From an uncultured Bacteroidales bacterium (GTDB taxonomy: Bacteria > Bacteroidota > Bacteroidia > Bacteroidales > F082): a stretch of 64,000 bases of DNA. The DNA lies in NCBI GenBank assembly GCA_946407975.1, contig CAMJQC010000004.1, positions 17,836 to 81,835 on the forward strand, in the 5' to 3' direction. Position 1 is the stretch's first letter, and the number at the start of each line of letters is the position of its first letter. The notes beneath the pieces were generated by a model, which saw only the letters and a list, made by a program, of their open reading frames with translations, did not search any database and was not told where the DNA came from. Positions 53,749-62,370 of this stretch are shown one piece after another. The translations under genes and the position numbers were made by a program.

Positions 53749-55329
53749 ATGGAGAAATTATTGTTATTAGGCGATGAAGCCATAGCTCAAGGCTTTATCG
53801 ATGCCGGAGGCAGTGCTATCAACAGTTATCCAGGCACGCCTTCCACCCAAATCACGGAATACGTCATCAATTCGAAGCAAGCCAAGGAACTGGGCGTCAG
53901 AGCCAATTGGTGCGCTAATGAGAAGACGGCTCTCGAGGCTTCCATCGGCGTGGCTTATGCTGGCAAACGTGCCATGACCTGTATGAAGCATGTGGGCCTT
54001 AATGTCTGTGGCGACCCCTTTATGAATGCCGCCATCATCGGCACGAAAGGCGTTTTGGTTGTCGTAGCCGACGATCCGAGCATGTTCTCTTCGCAGGATG
54101 AACAAGATAGCCGTTTCTATGGCCATTGGGCCATGATCCCAATGCTGGAGCCATCCAATCAACAGGAAGCTTACGATATGGTGCATTACGGTTACGATTT
54201 GAGCGAACAGCTGGGTACCCCGGTGCTGTATCGTATCCCGACCCGTTTAGCCCACAGCCGTGCCGGCGTGGTGCGTAAGCCTGTCCGCAAGCAGAATGAT
54301 TTGACGGAACCTGCCGATGCCAAATCGTTCGTGTTGCTGCCCGCCAATGCCAAACGACTCTATCGTGACCTGATCGACAAGCAGCCTGCTTTCAGCAAGG
54401 CTTCTGAAGAATCTGGTTACAACAAATACTATGACGGACCGAACAAAAAGCTGGGCATCATTACTACTGGCATTGCTTATAACTATTTGATGGAGAACTT
54501 CGCTGACGGCAAGTGCCCTTATCCGGTAGTGAAAGTGACGCAGTATCCGTTGCCGTATAATATGATTAACAAGCTCTACGACGAGTGTGACCAGATTCTC
54601 GTACTTGAAGACGGTCAGCCTTTCGTTGAAGAACTGATCAAGGGCTTCCTTGGCAAAGGCAAGAAGGTGATGGGTCGTCTAGACGAGACCATTCGTCGCG
54701 ATGGCGAACTGAATGCAGAAAAGGTCGCTAAGGCGCTCGGCATGAAGGCTGCTGGTGAATTTACTGTTCCTCAAGTCGTTGTGAATCGTCCTCCGGCGCT
54801 CTGTCAGGGTTGCCCTCATACCGATAGCTACACAGCATTGAATGCTGTTATGGCCAATCATAAAGGAGGCAAGGTCTTCGGCGACATCGGTTGCTATACC
54901 TTGGGATTCAACATGGGTGCCATCAATACGACGGTATGCATGGGCGCTTCCATCACCATGGCGAAAGGCGCCAGCGAGGTGGGCATCTTCCCGAGTGTGG
55001 CAGTCATCGGAGACGGCACTTTCGGTCACAGCGGTCTGACAGGTCTCATGGACTGCGTCAACGAGAAAGCCAATGTGGTGGTCATGATTCTTGACAACGA
55101 CATCACGGCCATGACGGGAGGTCAGCCTTCGTCAGCTCATAACAAGATCCGCCGCATCTGCGAAGGCCTTGGCGTTGAACCCGAACACATCCGCGATATC
55201 GTCCCATTGCCGAAGAATCATGAAGAAAACGTGAAGATCATCGAGGAAGAGGTGAACTACAACGGCGTTTCGGTCATCATCCCGCACCGTACCTGTATCG
55301 TTGAACTGAAGAAGCACATGAAGAAATAA
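53749..55329 (+). CDS. iorA: Indolepyruvate:ferredoxin oxidoreductase, alpha subunit
   Basis: Oxidises arylpyruvates (from Trp, Phe, Tyr) to acyl-CoAs, reducing ferredoxin, in amino acid fermentation. 526 residues: pyruvate-ferredoxin oxidoreductase-like pyrimidine domain (about 1-190, INSYPGTPSTQITEYV, NWCANEKTALEASIGVAYAG), a middle domain, and the thiamine diphosphate-binding domain (about 340-526, CQGCPHTDSYTALNAVM, VIGDGTFGHSGLTGLMDCV). The 4Fe-4S ferredoxin domain that ends archaeal IorA (about 640 aa) is absent. iorB follows after 25 bp. Confidence 0.93.
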   Translation: MEKLLLLGDEAIAQGFIDAGGSAINSYPGTPSTQITEYVINSKQAKELGVRANWCANEKTALEASIGVAYAGKRAMTCMKHVGLNVCGDPFMNAAIIGTKGVLVVVADDPSMFSSQDEQDSRFYGHWAMIPMLEPSNQQEAYDMVHYGYDLSEQLGTPVLYRIPTRLAHSRAGVVRKPVRKQNDLTEPADAKSFVLLPANAKRLYRDLIDKQPAFSKASEESGYNKYYDGPNKKLGIITTGIAYNYLMENFADGKCPYPVVKVTQYPLPYNMINKLYDECDQILVLEDGQPFVEELIKGFLGKGKKVMGRLDETIRRDGELNAEKVAKALGMKAAGEFTVPQVVVNRPPALCQGCPHTDSYTALNAVMANHKGGKVFGDIGCYTLGFNMGAINTTVCMGASITMAKGASEVGIFPSVAVIGDGTFGHSGLTGLMDCVNEKANVVVMILDNDITAMTGGQPSSAHNKIRRICEGLGVEPEHIRDIVPLPKNHEENVKIIEEEVNYNGVSVIIPHRTCIVELKKHMKK

Positions 55330-55354
55330 GTTGAATTTTTAAAATGGAATCAAT

Positions 55355-55927
55355 ATGAAAAAAGATATAGTTCTCTGTGGCGTTGGCGGTGATGGTATCG
55401 TGTCAGTCGCCAAGATCATTTCTGATGCCGCCCTTAACATGGGCATGAACATCAAGCAGTCCGAAATCCACGGCATGTCGCAGCGCGGCGGATCTGTGTT
55501 TTCACACCTCCGCATTTCAGATAACGAGATTTATGCCGATGTCATCCCGGAAGGACAAGCCGACATCATCCTCTCTTCCGAACCGATGGAAGCCTTACGC
55601 TATTTGCCTTGGCTGGCTAAGGAAGGCTGGGTCATCACCAACTCTGATCCTTTCGTGAATATCAAGAACTATCCTGATATGGCTGTGATTAATGCCGAAC
55701 TGGGCAAGTTGGAGCATGTCGTGGCTTTCGATGCCAATGCCATTGCCAAGGAGTTGAAAGCCCGTTCCAACATGGTGCTTTTGGGCGCTACGGTGCCTTA
55801 TCTCGGCATCGAGATGAGCAAAGTGGAAGAGGCCATCGCCCATATCTTTGGCAGAAAAGGTCAGGATGTGGTCGACTTGAACCTCCAGGCTGTCCGCGCA
55901 GGATACGCTCAAGCGACAGAAAAATAA
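55355..55927 (+). CDS. iorB: Indolepyruvate:ferredoxin oxidoreductase, beta subunit
   Basis: 190 residues of the gamma-type (POR_N/PF01558) subunit fold. It opens with KKDIVLCGVGGDGIVSVAKII and contains the typical QSEIHGMSQRGGSVFSHLRI. It forms the active enzyme with IorA; both genes are in one transcript ended by the hairpin at 55967. Confidence 0.95.
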   Translation: MKKDIVLCGVGGDGIVSVAKIISDAALNMGMNIKQSEIHGMSQRGGSVFSHLRISDNEIYADVIPEGQADIILSSEPMEALRYLPWLAKEGWVITNSDPFVNIKNYPDMAVINAELGKLEHVVAFDANAIAKELKARSNMVLLGATVPYLGIEMSKVEEAIAHIFGRKGQDVVDLNLQAVRAGYAQATEK

Positions 55928-55966
55928 TCGATGGGTTTTACAATAAACTAATAGACCGTCCGTATA

Positions 55967-55998
55967 ATATAGAGGTGCTGTGCACCTCTATATTTTTG
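55967..55998 (+). terminator. iorAB terminator overlapping the next promoter
   Basis: Perfect 12-bp arms (ATATAGAGGTGC / GCACCTCTATAT), loop TGT, then TTTTTG. The right arm plus T run also reads TATTTTTG (55991-55998), a -7 box for the M23 gene at 56020. Confidence 0.85.
55991..55998 (+). promoter_or_regulatory. -7 box for the M23 gene, inside the terminator
   Basis: TATTTTTG on the plus strand, formed by the 3' edge of the iorB terminator hairpin, 21 bp before the ATG at 56020. Confidence 0.45.
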
Positions 55999-56019
55999 TA
56001 ATAATTTGAGAAAAAACTC

Positions 56020-57357
56020 ATGAGTAAAACGCGTGTACGTTGGGATCGTGTCATCCTTTTCATCATACTTCCTATTGTCATCATCATTGCCGCCATCGTG
56101 TTTGGCACACGTTCGTGTAAACACATCGGTGATCCTTCTTATCAAGAAGAAGCTGTGGAGCCTGCCGAACCGACATATCTTTACGGCATTTGTGTCGACT
56201 CGATGTATGTGGAAGATGGCAAGATAGAGCCCGATCAGACGCTTTCCGACATGTTGACGGAGAAGGGCGTTTCAATGCAAGTCGTCAACCATATTGCCAA
56301 CGATTGTCGCACCGTCTACGATGTAAGCAGGATGCGGAGTGGCAACACCTATTATCTTTTGGCGACTAATGATACGTCACAGACGCCCTTATATTGGATC
56401 TATGAGATCGATTATCGCAATACGGCGGTTTTCAGCCTCACGGATTCTTTGACAGCCTGGCGTATCGAGAAGGATATCGACGTGCGTATGGAACGGACAT
56501 CGGGCACCATCACCAGCTCATTATGGAGCGCCATTGTCGACCAAGGCGGAGATCCCGCCCTTGCGGTGAAACTGGCTGACATCTATGCATGGACGGTCGA
56601 TTTCTTTGGCATTCAGGAAGGCGACTCCTTCGATGCGGTGTATGAGCGCAAATATGTGGAAGACAAGTCGGTCGGATTAGGGAAGGTATACTTCTGTAAT
56701 CTGGTGCATGCGGGCGACACCGTCCGTGCCGTGGCTTTCGATCAGGACGGGAAGACGAATTATTTCAATGAGAAGGGCGAGAGCCTTCGCAAGGCTTTCC
56801 TCAAGGCGCCTTTGAACTACAGCCGTATCAGTTCCACCTTCAGCAACCGACGTTTCCATCCTGTGCTGAAATACTATCGTCCGCATCATGGCGTTGACTA
56901 TGCCGCTCCTGCCGGCACGCCTGTCTATAGCATCGGCGACGGCGTAGTCATCACTAAGGCCTATCAAAGGGGTGGCGCTGGCAATTATCTGAAAATCAAG
57001 CATAACGAAACATACACTACCAGTTATATGCACCTGAAGGGTTATGCCAAAGGCATCAAGCAGGGTTCCCGTGTGAAACAAGGTCAGTTGATCGGTTATG
57101 TAGGTTCAACGGGCGTCGCTACGGGCCCGCACCTTGACTTCCGTGTCTATAAGAATGAAGTACCCATAGACCCCTTGAAGATGGAGTCGCCGAACGCTGA
57201 TCCTGTGCCACAGTCTGAGAAGGAGCAGTTCAACAAAGTAGTCAAGTATTGGATGGAAGCCGTGAAGCGTTCTGGTGTTCCTGAACCTTATCATGAGAAA
57301 GAAGTGATTGTGGACAGCCTTGCCGTCGATTCTTCCGCACTTGTTGTAGCACAATAA
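56020..57357 (+). CDS. M23 family metallopeptidase, variant zinc site
   Basis: 445 residues. One transmembrane helix (about 11-29), a long periplasmic region (about 50-260) with OapA/LysM-like and Csd3-like character, and an M23 domain (about 270-390). H289xxxD293 (HHGVDY) and the GPHLDF segment are present; the second His of the usual HLH is Asp373 (H371-L-D373). That Asp variant is seen in other Bacteroidota M23 proteins to my knowledge and may still bind zinc. It likely trims peptidoglycan cross-links. Its promoter overlaps the iorB terminator. Confidence 0.85.
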   Translation: MSKTRVRWDRVILFIILPIVIIIAAIVFGTRSCKHIGDPSYQEEAVEPAEPTYLYGICVDSMYVEDGKIEPDQTLSDMLTEKGVSMQVVNHIANDCRTVYDVSRMRSGNTYYLLATNDTSQTPLYWIYEIDYRNTAVFSLTDSLTAWRIEKDIDVRMERTSGTITSSLWSAIVDQGGDPALAVKLADIYAWTVDFFGIQEGDSFDAVYERKYVEDKSVGLGKVYFCNLVHAGDTVRAVAFDQDGKTNYFNEKGESLRKAFLKAPLNYSRISSTFSNRRFHPVLKYYRPHHGVDYAAPAGTPVYSIGDGVVITKAYQRGGAGNYLKIKHNETYTTSYMHLKGYAKGIKQGSRVKQGQLIGYVGSTGVATGPHLDFRVYKNEVPIDPLKMESPNADPVPQSEKEQFNKVVKYWMEAVKRSGVPEPYHEKEVIVDSLAVDSSALVVAQ

Positions 57358-57392
57358 ACCACAGATGCCGACAAGGCCAAAGGCATAAGGCT

Positions 57393-58169
57393 TTAGCCCA
57401 GCGCCACATCCATCACCATCATCAGAGCAAATCCCAAGGCAAATCCGATGGTGCCAAGGTTGGAATGGTCTCCCTGAGAAGCTTCAGGTACAAGTTCCTC
57501 AATGACCACGTAGAGCATGGCTCCGGCTGCAAAGGAAAGCAGGTAAGGCATGCTTGTCATCACGGCAGAGGCTAAGACAAACACCAATGCTCCTCCTAAA
57601 GGTTCAACGATGCCGCTAATCGACCCGATGATAAAAGACTTCATCCTGCTGTTACCTGCAGCTCGTAGGGGCATGGAGATGATAGCGCCTTCTGGTATGT
57701 TTTGCAAGGCTATGCCGAGCGACAGGGCTAGTGCGGCGCTTGAATCTATGATGGCTTCTGTGCCTGATGCACCTGCTAGGGCTATGCCAACTGCCATGCC
57801 TTCGGGCAGGTTGTGAATGGTGACGGCAAAGGCCAGCATCGCCGTTTTCGACAGGCGGCTTTTGGGCCCTTCAACTTCGCCCAGCGGGTGGAGGTGCGGC
57901 GTGATGTTGTCGATGAGTAATAAAAAAGCAAAACCTGCCAATAGACCTATTACTGCCGGAATAACGCTCGTGGTGCCACGGCTTTGGTTCATCTCCATGG
58001 CGGGGATGAGCAACGACCAAACCGAAGCAGCGACCATCACGCCAGAAGCAAAGCCCAAAAGGGATTTTTGCAGACGTTGTGGCATCTCTTTCTTCATGAG
58101 AAACACGAAGGCAGAGCCCAAAACGGTGCCTGCAAAAGGTATGAATAAACCAATCAGTATGGCGTTCAT
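57393..58169 (-). CDS. ZIP family metal transporter
   Basis: 258 residues, eight predicted transmembrane helices. The helix IV motif HNLPEGMAVGIALAG and helix V motif IALQNIPEGAIIS form the metal-binding site typical of ZIP (PF02535) carriers of Zn2+, Fe2+ or Mn2+. The cytoplasmic loop with HLHPLGEVEGPK between helices III and IV has two His, as is usual. Start ATG at 58169 overlaps the stop of the upstream gene (ATGA); it is the last of a three-gene unit. Confidence 0.92.
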   Translation of the reverse strand: MNAILIGLFIPFAGTVLGSAFVFLMKKEMPQRLQKSLLGFASGVMVAASVWSLLIPAMEMNQSRGTTSVIPAVIGLLAGFAFLLLIDNITPHLHPLGEVEGPKSRLSKTAMLAFAVTIHNLPEGMAVGIALAGASGTEAIIDSSAALALSLGIALQNIPEGAIISMPLRAAGNSRMKSFIIGSISGIVEPLGGALVFVLASAVMTSMPYLLSFAAGAMLYVVIEELVPEASQGDHSNLGTIGFALGFALMMVMDVALG

Positions 58170-58720
58170 GCTGTTGTATTGGGGTTTTGCTCTTCGGAAG
58201 AAACGACTTCTTCAGGTTCAGAGGCGGATTCTTCTTGCAGTTCGTCCTGACCTGCATTTTGTTCGGTCGCTTCTGAGTCTTTGGGCGTTTCTTTAATCTT
58301 CTTCATCCTGATGGGAGCAATGATGAGCAGAAGCAAAATCTCTAAAGCATATTTGTACCAAGGGAAGAACCCTGTGGTAATGAGTTGAAAGATGATTAAA
58401 AGCAAAGAAGCGAGGACGAAGATGGATTTGCCGTTGTTTTTCTTCCTGAAAATCTGAATCAGACTGAAGACCAGCAATCCGGAAAGGATGAGTTCCAATA
58501 TCAGTATGACGAAGTCAGAAGACCAGTTTTCAAAGACCTTTTCACCGTGAAGGTAATAGGAATCGATAGAATAGTGACAGAAGATGACGGTGATGATTTC
58601 ATAAATGAAGAGCATGCCATAATAGGTGATAGCGAAACTCGCTGCCAGTTTCATGGCAAGCGTGAGCTCGGGCTTCGTGTCAAAAAGCTGGTTTTCTTTT
58701 CTATTCTGTTTCTTTCCCAT
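58166..58720 (-). CDS. Four-helix membrane protein with acidic tail, unknown
   Basis: 184 residues. Four hydrophobic segments (about 27-50, 70-92, 100-120, 124-137) and a hydrophilic, strongly acidic C-terminal tail of about 40 residues (KETPKDSEATEQNAGQDELQ and SEPEEVVSSEEQ). I do not recognise a family. It overlaps the unknown gene upstream by 20 bp and the ZIP gene downstream by 4 bp. The acidic tail and the linkage to a metal carrier leave room for a metal-related role, but that is only inference. Confidence 0.7.
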   Translation of the reverse strand: MGKKQNRKENQLFDTKPELTLAMKLAASFAITYYGMLFIYEIITVIFCHYSIDSYYLHGEKVFENWSSDFVILILELILSGLLVFSLIQIFRKKNNGKSIFVLASLLLIIFQLITTGFFPWYKYALEILLLLIIAPIRMKKIKETPKDSEATEQNAGQDELQEESASEPEEVVSSEEQNPNTTA

Positions 58721-59210
58721 TGTTTTCCAGGCTGAATCGTTTGAAAAAGAGATAATAGACCAGAATAAACAATGCAGTCAGCATCGCATCGGATAAAAAG
58801 GGAGAAGTAGGCATCTTAGGATATTGGAATACCGAGGAATTGATGAGCATGCAAATCTGTGCGATGGAATAGATGTGTAATCCTGTCTTGTCCCATTTGA
58901 ACATTTTCAACACACCTATCAAAGAGGCAATAAAGAGTACGCCCATAATGAGGTAATAGATCCTGTCGATACTGAGCATGGCGGCCATGCCGTCCTTCAT
59001 GGCAGTAACCATCTCTGAATTCATCATCTGGAAAAAAGGTTCCATCATGCTGTCCAGTTCACCGCTTTCCTGCATTCGTATCATGGTTGGGGCGCTGATG
59101 TACAGAATGAGGGATTGGAAAATGTTATAAATGGCGTTGATGAGCGACAGCACCAGCAAAATGGTCATGCCAGTAGGGCGTTTGGGCTGTTGGTCGGTGG
59201 ACGATTCCAT
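58701..59210 (-). CDS. Four-helix membrane protein, unknown
   Basis: 169 residues. Four hydrophobic segments (about 17-37, 86-105, 113-128, 135-153) with a central extracytoplasmic-looking loop of about 40 residues that is rich in Met (ESGELDSMMEPFFQMMNSEM, VTAMKDGMAAMLS). No family recognised. First gene of the unit with the next unknown membrane protein and the ZIP transporter. Met-rich loops can bind soft metals, but the number is too low to claim that. Confidence 0.7.
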   Translation of the reverse strand: MESSTDQQPKRPTGMTILLVLSLINAIYNIFQSLILYISAPTMIRMQESGELDSMMEPFFQMMNSEMVTAMKDGMAAMLSIDRIYYLIMGVLFIASLIGVLKMFKWDKTGLHIYSIAQICMLINSSVFQYPKMPTSPFLSDAMLTALFILVYYLFFKRFSLENNGKETE

Positions 59211-59234
59211 GATGATGAATTATAATGGGGCATG

Positions 59235-59262
59235 GTAGAGACGCGATTCATCGCGTCTCTAC
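59235..59262. repeat. GTAGAGACGCGA palindrome (REP-like)
   Basis: Perfect 12-bp arms GTAGAGACGCGA and TCGCGTCTCTAC with a TTCA loop, between hutH and the unknown membrane gene. Near-identical intergenic palindromes of this GTAGAGACGC type are familiar in Bacteroidota genomes. Both strands form the same hairpin; it could also end hutH transcription, though no T run follows. Confidence 0.7.
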
Positions 59263-59276
59263 TGTTTCCCGATGAT

Positions 59277-60791
59277 TTATTTGTTCTTCAAAATGTCGAA
59301 TGCCAGCGGATATTCTTGGACGAATTTCACGCTCTTGGCGATCTCGGTGTACATCACCTTGTCGACTTGCACGAATTCGACGTGCTTTCGGTATTCGGCT
59401 ACGAATTTCTCAATGCATTCCGATGACTTTAGCGGTCTCCTGAAGGCCAATGCCTGGGTGGCGTTAAAGAGCTCGATGGCGAGGATGCGCTCTAGGTTCT
59501 CAGCCACGCGCAGCGCCTTGGTGGCTGCGTTGGCGCCCATGCTCACGTGGTCTTCTTGTCCTTGTGAAGACTCGATGCTGTCGACCGAAGCGGGGGTGCA
59601 GAGCTGTTTGTTCTGGCTGACGATGCTGGCGGCGGCATATTGAGGAATCATGAAACCTGAATTGAGGCCTGGTTCGGCGACGAGGAAGGAGGGCAGGTCG
59701 CGCTTGCCGGCGATGAGCTGGTAGGTGCGGCGCTCACTGATGTTGCCGAGTTCTGCCATGGCAATGGCAAGGAAGTCCAAAGTGATGGCCAGAGGCTGTC
59801 CGTGGAAGTTACCGGCTGAGATGACGAGGTCTTCGTCGGGGAAGATGGTCGGGTTGTCGGTGACGGCGTTGATCTCTTCGCTGAAGACGGAGGCCACATA
59901 GTCGATGGCATCCTTGGAGGCGCCATGGACCTGAGGCATGCAGCGGAAAGAGTAGGGGTCTTGGACGTGTTTCTTCTCTCTCGATATCAGCTCGCTGCCT
60001 TTGGTGAATTCACGGATGCGCTTGGCGGTGACGATCTGTCCGTTGTGGTGGCGTATCTGATGCACTTGGTCGAAGAAAGGCTCGATACGGCCGTCGAAGG
60101 CTTCCAGAGAGACCGTGCCGATGAGGTCAGCGAGATAACTCAGACGGAAGGCTTTCAGCAAGACGTAGGTGCCGTAGCTGCTCATGAACTGGGTGCCGTT
60201 GAGCAGAGCCAGACCCTCTTTCGACTGCAGCGTGATGGGCTCCCAGCCGAATTTAGCCGAGACCAGGGTGGCGGGGACGATTTCTCCTCTATAATGCACT
60301 TCGCCTAAGCCGAGCAGGGGTAACATGAGGTTGGCCAGAGGAGCCAAGTCGCCAGAAGCGCCAAGTGAACCTTGGTTATAAACCACGGGCAGCACGTCGT
60401 TGTTGAAGAAATCGATCAGACGCTGTACGGTGATGACCTGCACGCCCGAATTGCCATACGACAGACTCTGCACCTTGAGGAGGAGCATGAGGCGGATGAT
60501 CTCTTCAGGCACCATCTCGCCCGTGCCGCATGCGTGTGACATGACGAGGTTGCGTTGCAGGGTGCTGAGGTCTTCTTTTGAAATGCTATGGTCGCAGAGC
60601 GAACCGAAGCCAGTGGTCACGCCATAGATGGGTTTGTCAGGGTTTTCCATCTTTTTGTCGAGGTAGTCACGGCATTTCTGGATGCGACGGATGGCATCGT
60701 CGGAAAGGGCGAGTTCATATCCTTCATGGAGAATCTCGTCGACTTGCTTAAAAGTGAGTTCTTCTGAACTGATGTAATGTATCTTTTTCAT
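59277..60791 (-). CDS. hutH: Histidine ammonia-lyase
   Basis: First step of histidine degradation: releases ammonia to give urocanate. 504 residues. The autocatalytic MIO triad Ala145-Ser146-Gly147 lies in GSLGASGDLAPLANLMLPLL; YGVTTGFGSL (about 56-65) is the signature loop and QEDHVSMGANAATKALRVAENL is the C-terminal motif. Its start is 2 bp after the hisS stop, so hisS and hutH form one transcript. hutU lies 21 kb away. Confidence 0.96.
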   Translation of the reverse strand: MKKIHYISSEELTFKQVDEILHEGYELALSDDAIRRIQKCRDYLDKKMENPDKPIYGVTTGFGSLCDHSISKEDLSTLQRNLVMSHACGTGEMVPEEIIRLMLLLKVQSLSYGNSGVQVITVQRLIDFFNNDVLPVVYNQGSLGASGDLAPLANLMLPLLGLGEVHYRGEIVPATLVSAKFGWEPITLQSKEGLALLNGTQFMSSYGTYVLLKAFRLSYLADLIGTVSLEAFDGRIEPFFDQVHQIRHHNGQIVTAKRIREFTKGSELISREKKHVQDPYSFRCMPQVHGASKDAIDYVASVFSEEINAVTDNPTIFPDEDLVISAGNFHGQPLAITLDFLAIAMAELGNISERRTYQLIAGKRDLPSFLVAEPGLNSGFMIPQYAAASIVSQNKQLCTPASVDSIESSQGQEDHVSMGANAATKALRVAENLERILAIELFNATQALAFRRPLKSSECIEKFVAEYRKHVEFVQVDKVMYTEIAKSVKFVQEYPLAFDILKNK

Positions 60792-60793
60792 TT

Positions 60794-62149
60794 TTATATG
60801 ATTGTTTCTACTAATTTGTTGGCTTCAACAGTCTCTTGACGACCTTCTTTCATCCATTTCACGGTGAATTTTTGTTCAGCCACTTCCTGTTCGCCAGCGA
60901 TGATGACGACGGGGATGTTGCGTTGGTCGGCATATTTCATTTGTTTCTGAATCTTGGCGGCGTCGGGATAGATCTCCGCATTGATGCCGTGTTTGCGCAC
61001 CTGGTTGAGGTACTTCAGACAATACTTCTCTTCTTCTTTGCCAAAGTTGAGGAAGATGGCTCTGGTGCCTTCCGAGAGCGTCTCTGGGAAGAGGTTGAGG
61101 TTCTCCAGCACGTCGTAGATGCGGTCGGCGCCGAAGCTGATGCCCACACCTGAGACGTTTGGCAGACCGAAAATGCCGGTGAGGTTGTCGTAACGCCCCC
61201 CGCCGGAGATGCTGCCGATGGCATAGTCCTTGGCCTTCACCTCGAAGATGGCCCCTGTGTAATAGTTCAAGCCACGGGCCAAGGTGAGGTCGAGTTCGGT
61301 CTCGATATTGAGCGTCATGCCGTCGATATAGTCGAACAAGGTCTCGATTTCTTCAATGCCCTTCTGACCGATTTCGTTGTTGAGCAAGGGCTTTAGTTGA
61401 GCAATCTTCTCGCGGACATCGCCTTTCATGAAGAGGATAGGCTGTAGCTTTTCAATGGCGTCGGCATCCAGGCCCTTTTCAGCCAACTCTGCGTTGACGG
61501 CGTCGATGCCGATTTTGTCGAGTTTGTCGATGGCCACAGTGATGTCGACCAGAGCGTCCGATTTGCCGATATACTCAGCGATGCCGGCCAAAATCTTGCG
61601 GTTGTTGATCTTCAGCAGCACGTTGATTTTCAGGTTGGTAAAAACCTCATCCACAATCTGTACCAGTTCGGCTTCGTTGAGCAGGGAGTTGCTTCCGATG
61701 ATGTCGACATCACACTGGCAGAACTCGCGGTAACGTCCTTTCTGGGGGCGGTCGGCACGCCATACGGGCTGGATCTGGTAGCGTTTGAAGGGGAAGGCGA
61801 TTTGGTCGCGATACATGGTGACGAACCTGGCAAAGGGCACGGTCAAGTCGTAGCGCAGGCCCTTCTCGCTGATCTTGCTGGCCAGTTTCAGCGATTCGAG
61901 CGGTTCTCCGTTTTGCTCTACACCCGACATGAAGTCGCCCGAGTTGAGTATGCGGAAGAGGAGCTTGTCGCCCTCGTCGCCGTATTTGCCGAGCAGGGTG
62001 CCGAGATTTTCCATCGAAGGGGTCTCGATAGGCAGGAAACCGAAACGTTTGAATACACTCTTGATGGTGTCAAAAATATAATTGCGGCGCATCATTACTT
62101 CTGGCAGGAAGTCGCGTGTGCCTTTGGGTATGGAGGGTTTTTGTGCCAT
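60794..62149 (-). CDS. hisS: Histidyl-tRNA synthetase
   Basis: Charges tRNA-His. 451 residues from the ATG at 62149; a TTG at 62167 lies inside the -7 box and is rejected. Class II motifs: [12 protein letters not shown], motif 2 [24 protein letters not shown] region, histidine-binding [14 protein letters not shown] (HisA motif 2), and [17 protein letters not shown]. Anticodon-binding domain in the last 95 residues. It is followed 2 bp later by hutH. Confidence 0.97.
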   Translation of the reverse strand: MAQKPSIPKGTRDFLPEVMMRRNYIFDTIKSVFKRFGFLPIETPSMENLGTLLGKYGDEGDKLLFRILNSGDFMSGVEQNGEPLESLKLASKISEKGLRYDLTVPFARFVTMYRDQIAFPFKRYQIQPVWRADRPQKGRYREFCQCDVDIIGSNSLLNEAELVQIVDEVFTNLKINVLLKINNRKILAGIAEYIGKSDALVDITVAIDKLDKIGIDAVNAELAEKGLDADAIEKLQPILFMKGDVREKIAQLKPLLNNEIGQKGIEEIETLFDYIDGMTLNIETELDLTLARGLNYYTGAIFEVKAKDYAIGSISGGGRYDNLTGIFGLPNVSGVGISFGADRIYDVLENLNLFPETLSEGTRAIFLNFGKEEEKYCLKYLNQVRKHGINAEIYPDAAKIQKQMKYADQRNIPVVIIAGEQEVAEQKFTVKWMKEGRQETVEANKLVETII

Positions 62150-62164
62150 TTCATTAAATTTTGG

Positions 62165-62172
62165 CAAAAATA
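62165..62172 (-). promoter_or_regulatory. -7 box for hisS-hutH
   Basis: TATTTTTG on the minus strand; predicted start near 62158, a very short leader before the ATG at 62149. Confidence 0.5.
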
Positions 62173-62318
62173 CGGAATATTGGCGAATGATTTGTCGATT
62201 AACTGTTTAATTGTTGACGGCTCGCCTAATATAGTGTTTTCGGTTTATTTGATGATGCGGTATCCTGTGTTTATCAGCAGTACGAGGTTCTAGGCCTTCT
62301 GAGAGGTGAAGCAAAGCA

Positions 62319-62348
62319 TAAAAAATCCCCGATGGCATCAGGGATTTT
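62319..62348 (-). terminator. Terminator after the MBL hydrolase
   Basis: Arms AAAATCCC and GGGATTTT, followed on the minus strand by a T run (ATTTTTTATG). Confidence 0.8.
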
Positions 62349-62370
62349 CATCTTATCAGAAATGGTTGCG

